DNA from: Globisporangium splendens
Lineage: Eukaryota > Oomycota > Peronosporomycetes > Pythiales > Pythiaceae
DNA: 64,000 nt
NCBI GenBank assembly: GCA_006386115.1
Contig: VFIW01000012.1
Location: 496,001-560,000, forward strand
Direction: 5' to 3'
Shown: positions 45,945 to 56,600 of the stretch, one piece after another
How positions within the stretch are numbered: the stretch's first letter is position 1
How the letters are laid out: each line of letters begins with the position of its first letter
The notes under the pieces: model-generated
Databases searched by the model: none
The model's input: only the letters and a program-made list of their open reading frames with translations
What the model was told of the DNA's origin: nothing
Position numbers and translations under genes: made by a program

Positions 45945-46122
45945 TTTCAAGACATGGAATTTTTTCTGGGTTCATTCGTATTAATAGAAGCCATTGCTTC
46001 TATTTGAACCCATCAAGACAAGTTTCCCAGCGGTGTATCGATAGCCTAGGTTCACACACGATCTGCTGTCACTTGAGAACGCGCCGACCCAGACCACCCA
46101 GACACAGCCGCCTCAAGAAACC

Positions 46123-46711
46123 ATGTGCGTGATTCGAGACGAGTGCGTGCTGCTCGTGATGCTCGCGCTCCAGCTTGTCGGCGGCCTCCCCGTGGCGCTC
46201 ACGAAGATGTGCGGGGTTGCCTATGTGCTGCTCTACGCGCTTGGCGCCGTGCTCAGCGTCAGCCTCACGTTTGCACCAAGGTTGCGTTGGTGCTGCAATG
46301 GATTTGCCGGGTTCATCGACGAGTTCGGCATTTGCATCTTCCTGCTCACGCACATGGCGCTGCTCTCGCTCTCGACATACACGCTGTACATGTTCCTCTT
46401 GCCGTTCTTCAAGACCGACAACTTTGCCGTCTACTGCGCGCAGAAGAAGCTCAGCGACGACCTCTCGCACACGCACTGCGAGCGACTTCAAGGTAAGACT
46501 AGTTTGTGTGTCTGGAGCTTGAGTATTGCTTGGATCTGACCGCGTGCATGGATGGATGTGGGTGTTGTTATGACTAGGGCTCTACGCGATTTCCCTCGTC
46601 TCGTTGACGATTGTGAACCTTGCGTCCGTGTATCTGCTGCTCCTTGGCTCAAGAATAACGCGCCGAAACTGGAACGACAACGTGAGGTTGCTCAAACACG
46701 ACATAGCCTAA
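46123..46711 (+). CDS. Small four-helix membrane protein
   Basis: Exons 46123-46492 and 46578-46711, 167 residues; intron GTAAGA...ACTAG. Four hydrophobic helices are visible: VLLVMLALQLVGGLPVAL, VAYVLLYALGAVLSVSL, GICIFLLTHMALLSLS running into YTLYMFLLPFF, and YAISLVSLTIVNLASVYLLL after the intron. The loop between helices 3 and 4 is hydrophilic with three Cys/His. The tail is basic (SRITRRNWNDNVRLLKH). Topology resembles tetraspanins, but the large extracellular loop with CCG is absent, so no family is claimed. Confidence 0.7.
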
Positions 46712-47457
46712 ACCAGCCCAGCTTTTTTGGGATGCAGCACTCGCTGGGAATGCCCTCACAGCTCTCAAGCAACAGGGCTAGCTGCATTTCTAATACTATC
46801 GTCATGCACGGTTGGCCGATTTCGTTGCGTTTTCGTTCGTCTCATACAGAATTTGGTAGCCACTATTTGCCAATTCAGAATGACGAGGTGTAGCCTCAGA
46901 ACCACGTGCAAAATGCGCTTTTGCATATCGAAAGTCGCTCAAAGTGAGGTCGCATCCCGGGGGTGGGTTCGCTTACCTTAACCAAGCAATACCAGGAAGC
47001 TTGGGGGTCCTGAGAAACAAAGGAAGCAGCCAAGCTGAAGTTTCGGGTGGTGTTTATTCAAATAATGTGATCCAGAAGAGAGGGGATGAGGTCGTCTGCG
47101 TGACCTGAGCACCGAGTCGGATTCGCTGACTTGCCGACCATAATAGAAACGATCTTCACTGCGATGTCGTGTGGTCTGAGGATGAGTTTGATTGCACAGA
47201 CATCTGCCGTCCGAACCGATCATTCCACATCAAGACTGTATCAGCTAAGAAGAGACCAGAGCCGAGCCAAATATGGGACAAAGATACCTCATAGAAGACA
47301 GGTTTCTTATCTACTCTCACGGCAGTCCTAGGCAAATCTTGGAGCGACCTCACTGAGTTTCTCACTTCAACGTTTTCCGCCTCGACGCCACAAGCATCCG
47401 CACTCAAGCTCTCTGCCTCACTATCGCCCAGCGCCACACCAGCAAAGCATCTCAACG
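46712..47457. other. Intergenic, nothing recognised
   Basis: 746 bp with only short overlapping frames. Should contain the promoter of the secreted protein at 47458. Confidence 0.45.
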
Positions 47458-48894
47458 ATGAAAATCTGCGCAACAATCGTCGCGACCGCGGTCACAGTGG
47501 GCTCAGTCGCATCGCTGGACTTCAATCTCCGCAGTCACGCCAGCAACCATCGAGCGCTCATGGTCCAAGGCGCTTTGACCGATTGGGTCGACAAGTTAAC
47601 TAAAATCAACAACACCGATTCGTACCACATGACGCCAGTGCGTGTGATCCACGCGCGCGTTCAAGGAGATCCGCTAGTATGGGACGCCACCAACAATATG
47701 TTTACGTCGCCGTACGGCTCGACTTTAGCCGAGAGGTCCTGCGGCGCTCTTGGCAGCACGAACACGGCGTCGGTGGAAGGAGCGCTCATGTGCGTCCAGG
47801 CTGAGGGCATCAACTACAACGGCCGCGGTACCAAGTGCGAGCGCAAGAACAAAATGCGCAATGTCGTGTTCTTTGACCTCGTGATCACTCAGACGAACGA
47901 GAGTCTGGCGCTCTACGGAGAAGAAAATGGCGAGTACGGTCCACATTTGGCGATGAATAGCAAGCAGTGTACGCCTATCAATGCAACAAGCATCCCGGTT
48001 GTGTTCCCCAAGGCGTGTAACCAAATCAATGGTGTCAACGGAGAGCCAAAGGTTGGTGCCTACGTCGGCGCTGCACAGAAGGACACGGATTCGCGCGCGC
48101 CATACCCAGACACGTGGTGGTACTCGTTCCCGAACACGTGTGTGCAAAGCGCACGCGTGAGCAAGAACGATACCTGTCGCGCAGCGACCAGTCGAGGTCT
48201 CTGTGATTATGATAAGCTCCCGGACGGGATCGCGTGCACGTACAACTACCACATTCTCGGCTACGTGCCTATCGATGACCTCGTTAGCATCACTGCGATG
48301 CAAAACAAAGCCAATACTGGAACGTATGCCAACTTTTCGGAGTTCTGCAACGACGGTGGCGTTGAGTTTAACGCTACGCCCGACGACACGTTCATCGAGG
48401 CAATCGATTTCTGGAAGGATCCTCAGGCTCCAACAACAAACAGCGCTCGTGCCAAGAAACTAGTCGACACGTACAACGCTAATATTACCAAGGGCAGTTC
48501 ACCGCAGGTGCCGACTACCATCGCCAAGTTTATGGTGTCGCTTCCGGCCGTCGCGGACCTCGACGCAGTGAACCCACCGTGCTACCTGAACACGAAGGCG
48601 AGCGCTGACGCCCAGTTCGGTTGCAAGCGTTCGCTCTTCGGACAGATCTGTACCGTGTGCACCAGCGCAGATACGGGTTGCGTCACGAAACCCTCCGACT
48701 TCAATTTCCCGACGCTGGCGAAACCCGTCGCATCAACCCCTGTGCCATCGTCGCCGGCACCAACTTCTTCGAGTCCAGTAGCGCCAACTCCAACGACGAC
48801 TACCCCGGAGACAACGACAGCAAGTGCTGCAAGCGCAACGGTGAACGCGGTCACGGCAGCGAGTGCGATCACGCTGGCCTACTTCATGGGTTAA
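47458..48894 (+). CDS. Secreted, GPI-anchored cysteine-rich protein
   Basis: 478 residues, intronless. N-terminal signal peptide MKICATIVATAVTVGSVAS, then a folded region with many cysteines, Trp/Tyr and N-glycosylation sites (for example NNTDS, NATSI, NDTC). Recognisable blocks are TWWYSFPNTCVQSARVSKND, GLCDYDKLPDGIACTYNYHI and CYLNTKASADAQFGCKRSLF. The last 60 residues are a Ser/Thr/Pro linker ending in a short hydrophobic tail (AVTAASAITLAYFMG), the pattern for GPI anchoring at the plasma membrane or wall. I recall similar secreted proteins in oomycetes but cannot name the family. Stop TAA. Confidence 0.8.
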   Translation: MKICATIVATAVTVGSVASLDFNLRSHASNHRALMVQGALTDWVDKLTKINNTDSYHMTPVRVIHARVQGDPLVWDATNNMFTSPYGSTLAERSCGALGSTNTASVEGALMCVQAEGINYNGRGTKCERKNKMRNVVFFDLVITQTNESLALYGEENGEYGPHLAMNSKQCTPINATSIPVVFPKACNQINGVNGEPKVGAYVGAAQKDTDSRAPYPDTWWYSFPNTCVQSARVSKNDTCRAATSRGLCDYDKLPDGIACTYNYHILGYVPIDDLVSITAMQNKANTGTYANFSEFCNDGGVEFNATPDDTFIEAIDFWKDPQAPTTNSARAKKLVDTYNANITKGSSPQVPTTIAKFMVSLPAVADLDAVNPPCYLNTKASADAQFGCKRSLFGQICTVCTSADTGCVTKPSDFNFPTLAKPVASTPVPSSPAPTSSSPVAPTPTTTTPETTTASAASATVNAVTAASAITLAYFMG

Positions 48895-49995
48895 ACCATG
48901 TGAGGTCATCTGACACTCTGATTTATCACTTGCACCACTCCTTTCATATCGATACTTGATCTATATAATAATATTCATAACCACACCAGGATTCGATAAC
49001 GTGCATCGTTCTGAGCTGTTGACGCCGCGGGTACAACACACATAGCAGGATCATCTGCGCTCGAAGAATTGCGTCTTTCGCAGCGTTTAAAAAAGAACGG
49101 GTGCGTATTGCGACGCTGATCGGACTCCAGTCATTGGGCGAACATATCTAAACAGCACGCATAACTCGTAGTAGTAAGCAAAAGCACCTGCCGCGGCGTG
49201 TAGGATTCACCTCGGTCGGCGGAAACTCAAAACACCTTGGACTAAAACCGTTCGCAACTCCGTCTTGAACTATGGTCCAATGCGGGTTCAGATCAGATGG
49301 GATCGTGCTGCTTTGGATGCGACGCTGCGAAGACGTGTGCTCCATCCACATCAGGCGGCGAGTTTGACTAATCGCGTGACGTAAGTATCTTTGGCTCCTC
49401 GTCGACAGACAATGGAATCATATTGTCCAGCTTGCTGCCTAAAACGGTCTTGGTAAGGCACGCGGAGAGTTGCAACACTTTGGAGTAGAACTGAGAAGAA
49501 ACCTTGCAAACGATGGCACACGCGCGCTTCTCTGTTGCATTCTGCCGCTCTCCATTGTCACTCACAAAGTTACTAGCTCAGCAACAAGCAAGCCAAGCAA
49601 CGTAAGCGACCCAACAACAAGAAGGCCAAGTTCGCCAAGCGAGCGACAAACTAAGCGCAACAAATATGAAGGTCTCCCCGCAATCATCGCAATGACATTG
49701 ATGGTGTCCTCAGCTGTGTCTGAGCACAAAACCTTCTCAGCGCCTCGTCGTCCAGCACCGACGGCATGGCCGGGTTTCCGTCCCCAACGGCTCATCCGCT
49801 GGAAATCCACAGGTGCAGCTCGTGAACCCGACACCTCAAGTTAGCCCTTTGACTCAGTCACTCATGCGTCATGCTCATATGATCGCGACAAATCTCCTGT
49901 TGCGTACCTGTGTGTGATCGGCCAAGATGAAGACGCCGAAACGACTTTATCTCGGCCGCACTTCTTGTCGAAACCAGGTCACGGTGTAGCTGGAA
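48895..49995. other. Gene-poor stretch
   Basis: No coding sequence supported. A 124-codon plus-strand frame at 49470-49844 has no domain and low-complexity Ser/Thr/Arg composition. Upstream of the LINE-tail relic, so partly possible transposon debris. Confidence 0.4.
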
Positions 49996-50040
49996 GAATG
50001 GATATTGTAGTTCGTGCAACGTAACATAATATACCTCACC
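49996..50040 (+). repeat. Relic of the LINE 3' tail
   Basis: Two blocks identical to the LINE 3' UTR in the same order and nearly the same spacing: GAATGGATATTGTAG (49996-50010, compare 13979-13993) and AATATACCTCACC (50028-50040, compare 14012-14024). The 17 bases between differ. It marks an old, very short insertion or a different family sharing this 3' end. Confidence 0.65.
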
Positions 50041-50884
50041 ATTAAATTAAACTGATTTGCTGATATGGCCGGTGAAGTTGTGTCTGAGTACTCTCTGAGC
50101 GATCATTCGGTACCTGAGTGCATTCTGGACGAATAGGAGCAAACGAGTAGTGTCCCTGGGTAGATCATCTGTTGAGGCAACGAGGGACGCAGAATGAGAG
50201 CGAGCAGGAGCAAGCTAGTGTGGGTCCACCTGCCATCAGTAGGTCGTTCTTTGACCTTTCGCCTTTCGCCAACTCCGTCGTATCAGCTCCGCCTCGCTCA
50301 ATCGCAAAGAGACTTGCTCATCGCGCGTGCAAGTACGGCTCGTCTTCACTTTCCTGTCTCGCGCAACCTTTCGGCCTGCATCAAGTGCGTGTGTTTCTCA
50401 TTTCTTGAAACGGTTCTCTAGGTAGCTCGCCGCCGAGTATCCGATAGGTGCGACGTGAGGAGCCAAGAGCTGAGCTACTATTTCCAATCTCTCGTTCTCG
50501 CGACGCTGCCGATTTCGCCTGCAAGCTCGCTCATACACACCAACGACAAGTGGCCATTGCATCTGCGCTCACCAGAAGCCATAGGCAGCAGGATGCTGGT
50601 CTCCGAATTGAGGCATTCTGTCCAACGATGAAGACTTGGAATTCTCGAGAAGCTAACAAGCAGAACGTTGGTCGATTACGACCAACCTGTATGAATTGAT
50701 ACTGTCATGCTTCAATTCGCACATGTTTCGCTTGACACAGCAGCATCAGCCTTCTACCTCTATTAGTTGATACCTTGTGTATACTTTATCCTTCCTGTAA
50801 CATTCGATATGTCGGGTCCGTTCGCAGTGGTAGTTTGTCTCCAGGCATTCTGGAGCACACACACACACGCGTGTTGAGAGAGAG
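50041..50884. other. Gene-poor stretch upstream of the FAM210-like gene
   Basis: No gene recognised. A CA-rich run at about 50862-50877 lies just before the FAM210-like start. Part of 50041-50600 may be old retroelement sequence but no boundaries were found. Confidence 0.4.
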
Positions 50885-51695
50885 ATGCTCGCAGCCTCCC
50901 GCTCGGCTCTGTGGCACCGCGCAGTGGCGGTCGGCGCCCGCGGACCCGCGTGTCACGCGCCGCTGCCGCAGTTCCTGCTTCGTGGGACCAGTGCGTCGGT
51001 CCTGGCGCCGTTCGCGACAATCGCGCTGGCGCAGCGCGCGAACGCGATGCGCATTTCTACAGCTATCGTCAAGACCAGCAACGCCAGTGCGAAGCGATCG
51101 ACGGCGATGACGACGCGGTTCTCGACCTCGGCTGGCAGCAGCAGCTCGAGCCATAGCGCTAGCGCTGGCGCTCAAAACGCGGTGGCGGCGGCCAAGGAGA
51201 AGTCGATGAGCCACTTTGAACGCCTGAAGGATCTGTGGCGCAAGTACGGCATCGTCGCGATCGGCACGTACTTCAGCATGTATGGCATCGTGCTCGGCTC
51301 GATCTACGTCGCGATCGACCAAGGATGGGTGAGCACGGCCAAGACGTCGCGCGACTCTGACAGCGAAGACGCCGACAACAACGACTTTAACGTGGTCACG
51401 GCGACGAACAAGTACGGCTTTGTGTACACTGTGACTTTGCGATTGATGTCGTGTGTGTCTATTGGCTAAGCGCATACGTTTTGCCTTTGCGGTGTGTTTG
51501 ATTAGGTTCGTGACGCTTGCAGAAGATCTCGGGATCGCGAAGTACCTTGAGGTCGAGCGCGTGAACGCGAAGACGGGCACGTTCCTGCTCGCGTGGATCG
51601 CAACAAAGTTCACGGAACCAGTGCGACTCGCGGTCACATTAGCGATTACGCCGCGCATCGCTCGCTTTCTCCGTCGAGCGCCACCAAAGCCATAA
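50885..51695 (+). CDS. FAM210/DUF1279 mitochondrial inner-membrane protein
   Basis: Exons 50885-51411 and 51506-51695, 238 residues; the join codes NKFVTLAEDLG. The first ~80 residues are rich in Arg, Ala and Ser with no acids (mitochondrial presequence). Then comes a DUF1279-type segment HFERLKDLWRKYGIVAIGTY with a transmembrane helix (FSMYGIVLGSIYVAI, about 130-144). The second half, after the intron, has an amphipathic helix and a short hydrophobic stretch (AWIATKFTEPVRLAVTLAIT), ending in the basic PRIARFLRRAPPKP. FAM210A/B are linked to mitochondrial translation and haem or iron metabolism in animals; the role in protists is not known. Stop TAA. Confidence 0.85.
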
Positions 51696-52450
51696 GTATG
51701 GGAGACAAGAAACAAGCAAAACGCGAAGCACTTCGGGCAGCAATAGACCACATTTTGAGCGCGGCGGGCGAAAATACACTCAACACGAGAGCCACCACCC
51801 CATTCAGAATTTCAGAAGAAACGAAAAAGAGACGAGAAAAAGACACACCATCATAATATACAGCAGCATTGCAGAAGACAGACGAAGAGTGCGATAATAG
51901 CATGGAATAGACGCGCCAAGACGACAAGAGAGACCCAGGCTTACGTTCTTCGCAATTGACGATCATGTGTGCGTGTGTTGCAGGGCAGAACACAAAAGAC
52001 ACAGACAAAGTCGCCATGGAAACGGCAACGTGTCTATATCGGCTGTGGTAACGCTCGTTTCTCCCGGTGCTGTGCGCGACCTTTTATACTGCTTACTGTA
52101 TTCCCGCGCGGTCCTCCAGGTCAGCTGCCTTTATCGAGTACGCAAGGTACGGTCGACGACTCGAATATCTACGTCGCTGCCTTGCTGATCAGACTTCAAC
52201 TTGCTCATTTGTTCGTGGTGCTGTAGAATCCCTATCTGGAGCAGTTGCAGGTGAAGTGCTCATTGAGAACCTAACGTGCCATGGAGTATTTTCGTCGTTG
52301 TCTTATTGAATCGTTCTTTCTGCCGGTATTGACTAAATTCACCGTCTTTACAGATTCCCAAGAAGGTAAAGAACTACATTTTTCTACAGGTTGTGCGGTG
52401 GTCATCTCAACTGACAGCCAGTTTGTCTGATATCACTCTCTTACGAAAAG
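51696..52450. other. 5' region of the C2/EF-hand gene, partly exonic
   Basis: Contains at least one likely upstream exon ending at 52119 with codons for FPRGPP followed by GTCAGC. A short candidate exon (codons IPKK) lies at 52353. The start codon and full exon set were not resolved. Confidence 0.4.
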
Positions 52451-53268
52451 GTCCTCCACGCGGTCCACCAGGGTTTCCACCTCGTGGACCACCTGGTGCT
52501 CCTCCCAGAGGTCCCCCAGGTTCGTTTTACGCCGAAATCTTCATGCTTCATCAACGAATTCCCTCAAACTGACGAACCTATCTTGTTGCGCACGAAGAAG
52601 CTCCACCTCGTGGCCCCCCTGGTCCTCCAATGGCAGGACAAGTTGGTCCAGCGACGCCAGGTGACGCATTTGCTCGTTTTGGAAAGCTATCTGTGAAGGT
52701 TTTGCGTGCTCTTGACCTCAAGAAACTCGGGATGATGGACACTGCCGACCCGTACGTCAAACCCACGATTGGAGCGCAAAATTTCCAGACCAAAGTGCAC
52801 GAAAAAGGAGGGAAGAATCCGGAGTTCAATGAGAACTTTGACTTCGATATCTCAACGGAGAAAGAACTCGCGGTCGAGATTTTCGACAAGGAAAACAGCG
52901 GCAAAGATCGTTTCATGGCTCAAGCAAAAGTGGATATCGTGCCATGGATTGCGAAAGGAGGGTTCGAAGGAGACCTCGCGCTCTCAAATTTCTCTGGTGC
53001 AGAAAAGGACGAGAAGCTCAAGTTCGCGTTCATGGTGTTCGACGAGGACGGCAACGGCGTCATCACGCGTCAGGAGCTCATGAAGATCCTCAAGGCGAAC
53101 CACATGGCGTCGAACGAATCCGAAGTCGCGCGGAAGGCGGATACGATCATGTCACAAGGCGATAAGGACGGCGACGGAGTGATCTCGTTTGACGAATTCG
53201 CGATCGTGAGCAAGAAGTTCCCCAGCACCTTGTTCCCGGCATACACGCTCGGGACAACGAAAGACTAG
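52451..53268 (+). CDS. C2-domain and EF-hand protein with PPRGPPG-rich N-terminus
   Basis: Visible exons 52451-52519 and 52601-53268; further 5' exons are unresolved. The order is proline/glycine/arginine repeats (PPRGPPGFPPRGPPGAPPRG), then a C2 domain (LSVKVLRALDLKKLGMMDTA, DPYVKPTI, NPEFNENFDF, LAVEIFDKENSGKDRFMA). Two EF-hands follow with loops DEDGNGVITRQE and DKDGDGVISFDE. All calcium-coordinating positions of both EF loops are filled, so calcium binding is expected; the C2 loops keep several of the usual Asp residues. Calcium- and membrane-responsive signalling is inferred. Ends TLGTTKD, TAG. Confidence 0.82.
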
Positions 53269-53640
53269 TTCTGCGACTCAAGAAGGAGCGCAATAGTGAG
53301 CAAGCAGCAGCTCCGTCAGCATATTCGACAATTAATTGAGCTGCAAAATGCAATAAACGAATGGACTAGAGGTAAAATTTGCTCGTCAATTAAGTGAATA
53401 AACTAAAGGGATACCAATTTAGAGAAGAGGAAGCTTCAAATGATGCCATCAATTTTGAAGTTGAATTTGTAACAGCAAGAATTGCAATAATTATGTTTAC
53501 AATGTGTTACTATTCACTATATAGAGGATATTGTCCAAGATGGCTGCAGAAAACCTCTATAAAAGTGTAATTTTGTGCCCCCTCAATCTCTCAAGGCAGC
53601 TTTGCCAGCAGATTGCTTCAGTGCGGAATTGCGAACGACC
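53269..53640. other. Intergenic, promoter of INTS1
   Basis: AT-rich, no coding sequence supported. Tandem plus-strand genes flank it. Confidence 0.45.
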
Positions 53641-56600
53641 ATGAAGCGCGGACGAGTGACGCGAGGCGCGACGCGGCGCGTGCTTCGCCGCAAGAACATC
53701 GTGGAGGACGAGGAGGACGAGTCGGAGGAGCAGGAGTCCGAGGAAGAAGAGGAGGAAGAAGTCACTACGCCGCGCAAGAAGGTGGCGCGCGCTGCCAAGA
53801 CGAGCGCCGTGAAGAAGGGGAAGCAGCAGCAAAAGCTCGAAGAGAACGACGACGAAGAAGAAGAAGAAGAAGAAGAAGAAGACGACGAGGAGGAGGAGGA
53901 AGAAGAAGAAGAGGACGAAGAAGGCGAGGACGACGAAGAAGAGGAGGAAGAAGATGAAGAAGAAGATGTCACGACGCCAGTGCAGCGGAAGAAGAACGAC
54001 GCGAAAGCGGCGGCCAAGCCGACCACGCGATCGTCGCCCGCCACCAAACGGCAGACGCGACTGTCAGACGCGAGGAATAAAAAAGCGCCGGCACCAGCAT
54101 CTAAATTCAGAAATCGTATCAAGAACTCGACGGAAGAGGAAGATGACGATGAAGACGATACAGAAGAAGACCAAGGCGACAACAACAGCAGTGCAAGCGA
54201 CGGGAAAATGAAAGCGGACGCTAGGAAGCACGAACAAGACGATGCTGCAGAAGACGACCACCCGATGGAGGACTCTGCTGAGGAAACCAAGGCGCAGGTG
54301 TCTGCAACCGAGGAAGACGAATCGAAAAGTGATGTCCCCTCTTCGGCAGTGGCGACTCCAGTCGCTTCCCCCGTTCGGCGAAAGGGTAAGGAAAGATAGA
54401 AGCTGTGTGAAACCCAAGCAGTACATAATGCTAACGCTTTTGTTATTATGTATATGTGAAGGCATTTCGATGAATGCGCTCATGAACTCCTCACCAGATC
54501 AACCGGCGAAAAGAGGAGAGGAAGTCCCTGATCAAAACATCCGAGAAGATCTACGGAATGCCCGTTCGGACCAAGATCTTCTTGAGGTATGTTGTAAAAG
54601 GTGTTTCTGTTTTCTTCGATTGTCGCTGATCTTTTGTGTGCTTTCACTGCTTCTCGTACTTGGGTAGATCTTGACTGGTGTCTGCAATCGTTTGATCAAA
54701 GAAAACAAGAATCCTAGTCGACTTTTGTCTGTGGGGATCTTGAGTGCTGTAAATGAAGACCCAGCGGTGGGTTACATGTGCATTCTTCGAGTCTGCTGTA
54801 CCTGTGAGGAAGCTGACCACGTATTCCTTGTTTCGGATTCAATTGTTTGCATCACAATAGAGATTTGGCCAGCCTGGAGTACTGAAGTACCTCTTACGTC
54901 TGCTCCGATCAAAGCACTACATTGGGCTGAAAGAGCAAGTCGGAGCTGGTGATCTTGGAGCGAAGAAAACGGTAGCCAACGCTGCTGCTGAAGCCATGGA
55001 GATCTCGCTTCCTGTTCTTGTGACGAATCTGCTTGTTCAGATCATGAAGGTATACTAATGTATTAGAGGAGTGGTTACTTTGGTTGTGCACTAATTAGAG
55101 TGTCTATATGGTGGTTATTGTAGGACAAGGACGACTGGCCAGTCGATAGCGTAAAAGTGTTTTTGGATGATTCGCTGTACTCTCGAGTATGGGTTGATCA
55201 TGAGCTCAGTCAGCCCTTTGTGAAAAATGTGAAGACTATTTTGCGTGCGGGATATTCGAGTAGCGAAGATGTCCAAGAGGTATCTGGCGGATACGTTCGA
55301 GATCGATTTCATGGTGCACAGATTTTCCAAGAGATGCGTGATTTGAGCATCAATCACATTCGTTCTCGTCTCACTGAACTGGAGAAAGAAAGAAACGGAG
55401 GCTCCACCGCTGCTGGTGGAGGAAGCACTGCGATTCGGAACATTATTTTGACACTCATCGATTTTGCGAGTGTTCCCCAAGCAAGAGTGCTTGCAGCAGA
55501 AAATATGGAGACCTGGCTACAAAATCCATCTGTGAAAGGTCCTACGAAAGAATTGCTGAACAAATGTGTCACGGTAAGCTTGTTCGATGCACTGGTGTGC
55601 TGTTGTTTTCATGTCGTCCACTCACCGAGTTTCTTCTTTGATTTTAGCTTTGTAAGTCGGCAGATCAGTTGGATATGCACACCGTGGACGTTCTACTGAA
55701 GATGAAGCTGAAATCGACCATGTTTCAGGTGAAAGTGGAGACGATCACGCAACTTGTACGTCAAAATCGCGCCTACTTGAAGCTGGCTCTTTCTGTTTTC
55801 ATTGCTCGAGAAAGACCAAACAATATGGGCAAGGACGTCGACAATATGAAGATGATCCAGCAAATTTTTCGTGCTGCACGAGCGTCAGGGGCATCCGCGG
55901 TTGTGGGTGGGGTAGATGACGCGTTCTACAAAACACCAATTGCTCACCAAGGAGCAATGGCGAGCAAAGAATTGGCGCGCGTGTTTCGAGAACTGTCGAG
56001 TACCTCAGATGTGGCACCTGCGCTGAAAGCAATTGTGCGAAAGATTTTGAAGCAGCTTACGTTCGAGCAAGTCGATATCAAGTCGCTGTGTGTTGGCATC
56101 CTTGAAAACGACGGCCACTGGGATGTTGTGACCAAGTATGGAGATTCTCGGCTTCTTGACTACATGTCCCTGGTCACTGGCGTTGTCTGGCTGGTGTTAT
56201 TGATGCGAGGAGCAGCAGTGAAAAGTCTGCAGATCCAGCAGTCCAATACGGCTGGTAGACAAGGAGCAGGTCCCAGTGCTTTAGGAAACACCATGAAGCT
56301 CAGTGGCTCCCAACCAATTCCACGTCGTGTGAATCAGCCAGTGGGAGGACCATCAAGGACACCAAAGATGGGTTCCCGGGATGGGAAAGTAGCTCCAGTC
56401 GGTGGAAGCAAGGCGAAACCTCCAGCTGGAGCGGGGATCACTGGAAGTGCTGGTTCCATTGCAGCTGGAGTACCAGCCGTGCCAGCCCAGACAGACGCGT
56501 CGAAGACTGTGAAGGTTGCTGTTCGAGCGAAAGAAGAGTTGCTGCAAGCAATGGCGTATGTCCAAAAGGAAGCTGTTATCTGCTGTCGTGACATCTTCAA

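Noticed and set aside
53266..53399. C-terminal extension of the C2/EF-hand protein past its TAG
   Set aside because: The downstream 43 codons are AT-rich with 3' UTR composition and no recognisable domain.
53641..54399. Stand-alone acidic nuclear protein ending in TAG at 54397
   Set aside because: A good donor (GTAAGG) at 54386 and acceptor at 54461 join it in phase to INTS1. Preferred as its first exon, with the alternative stated.
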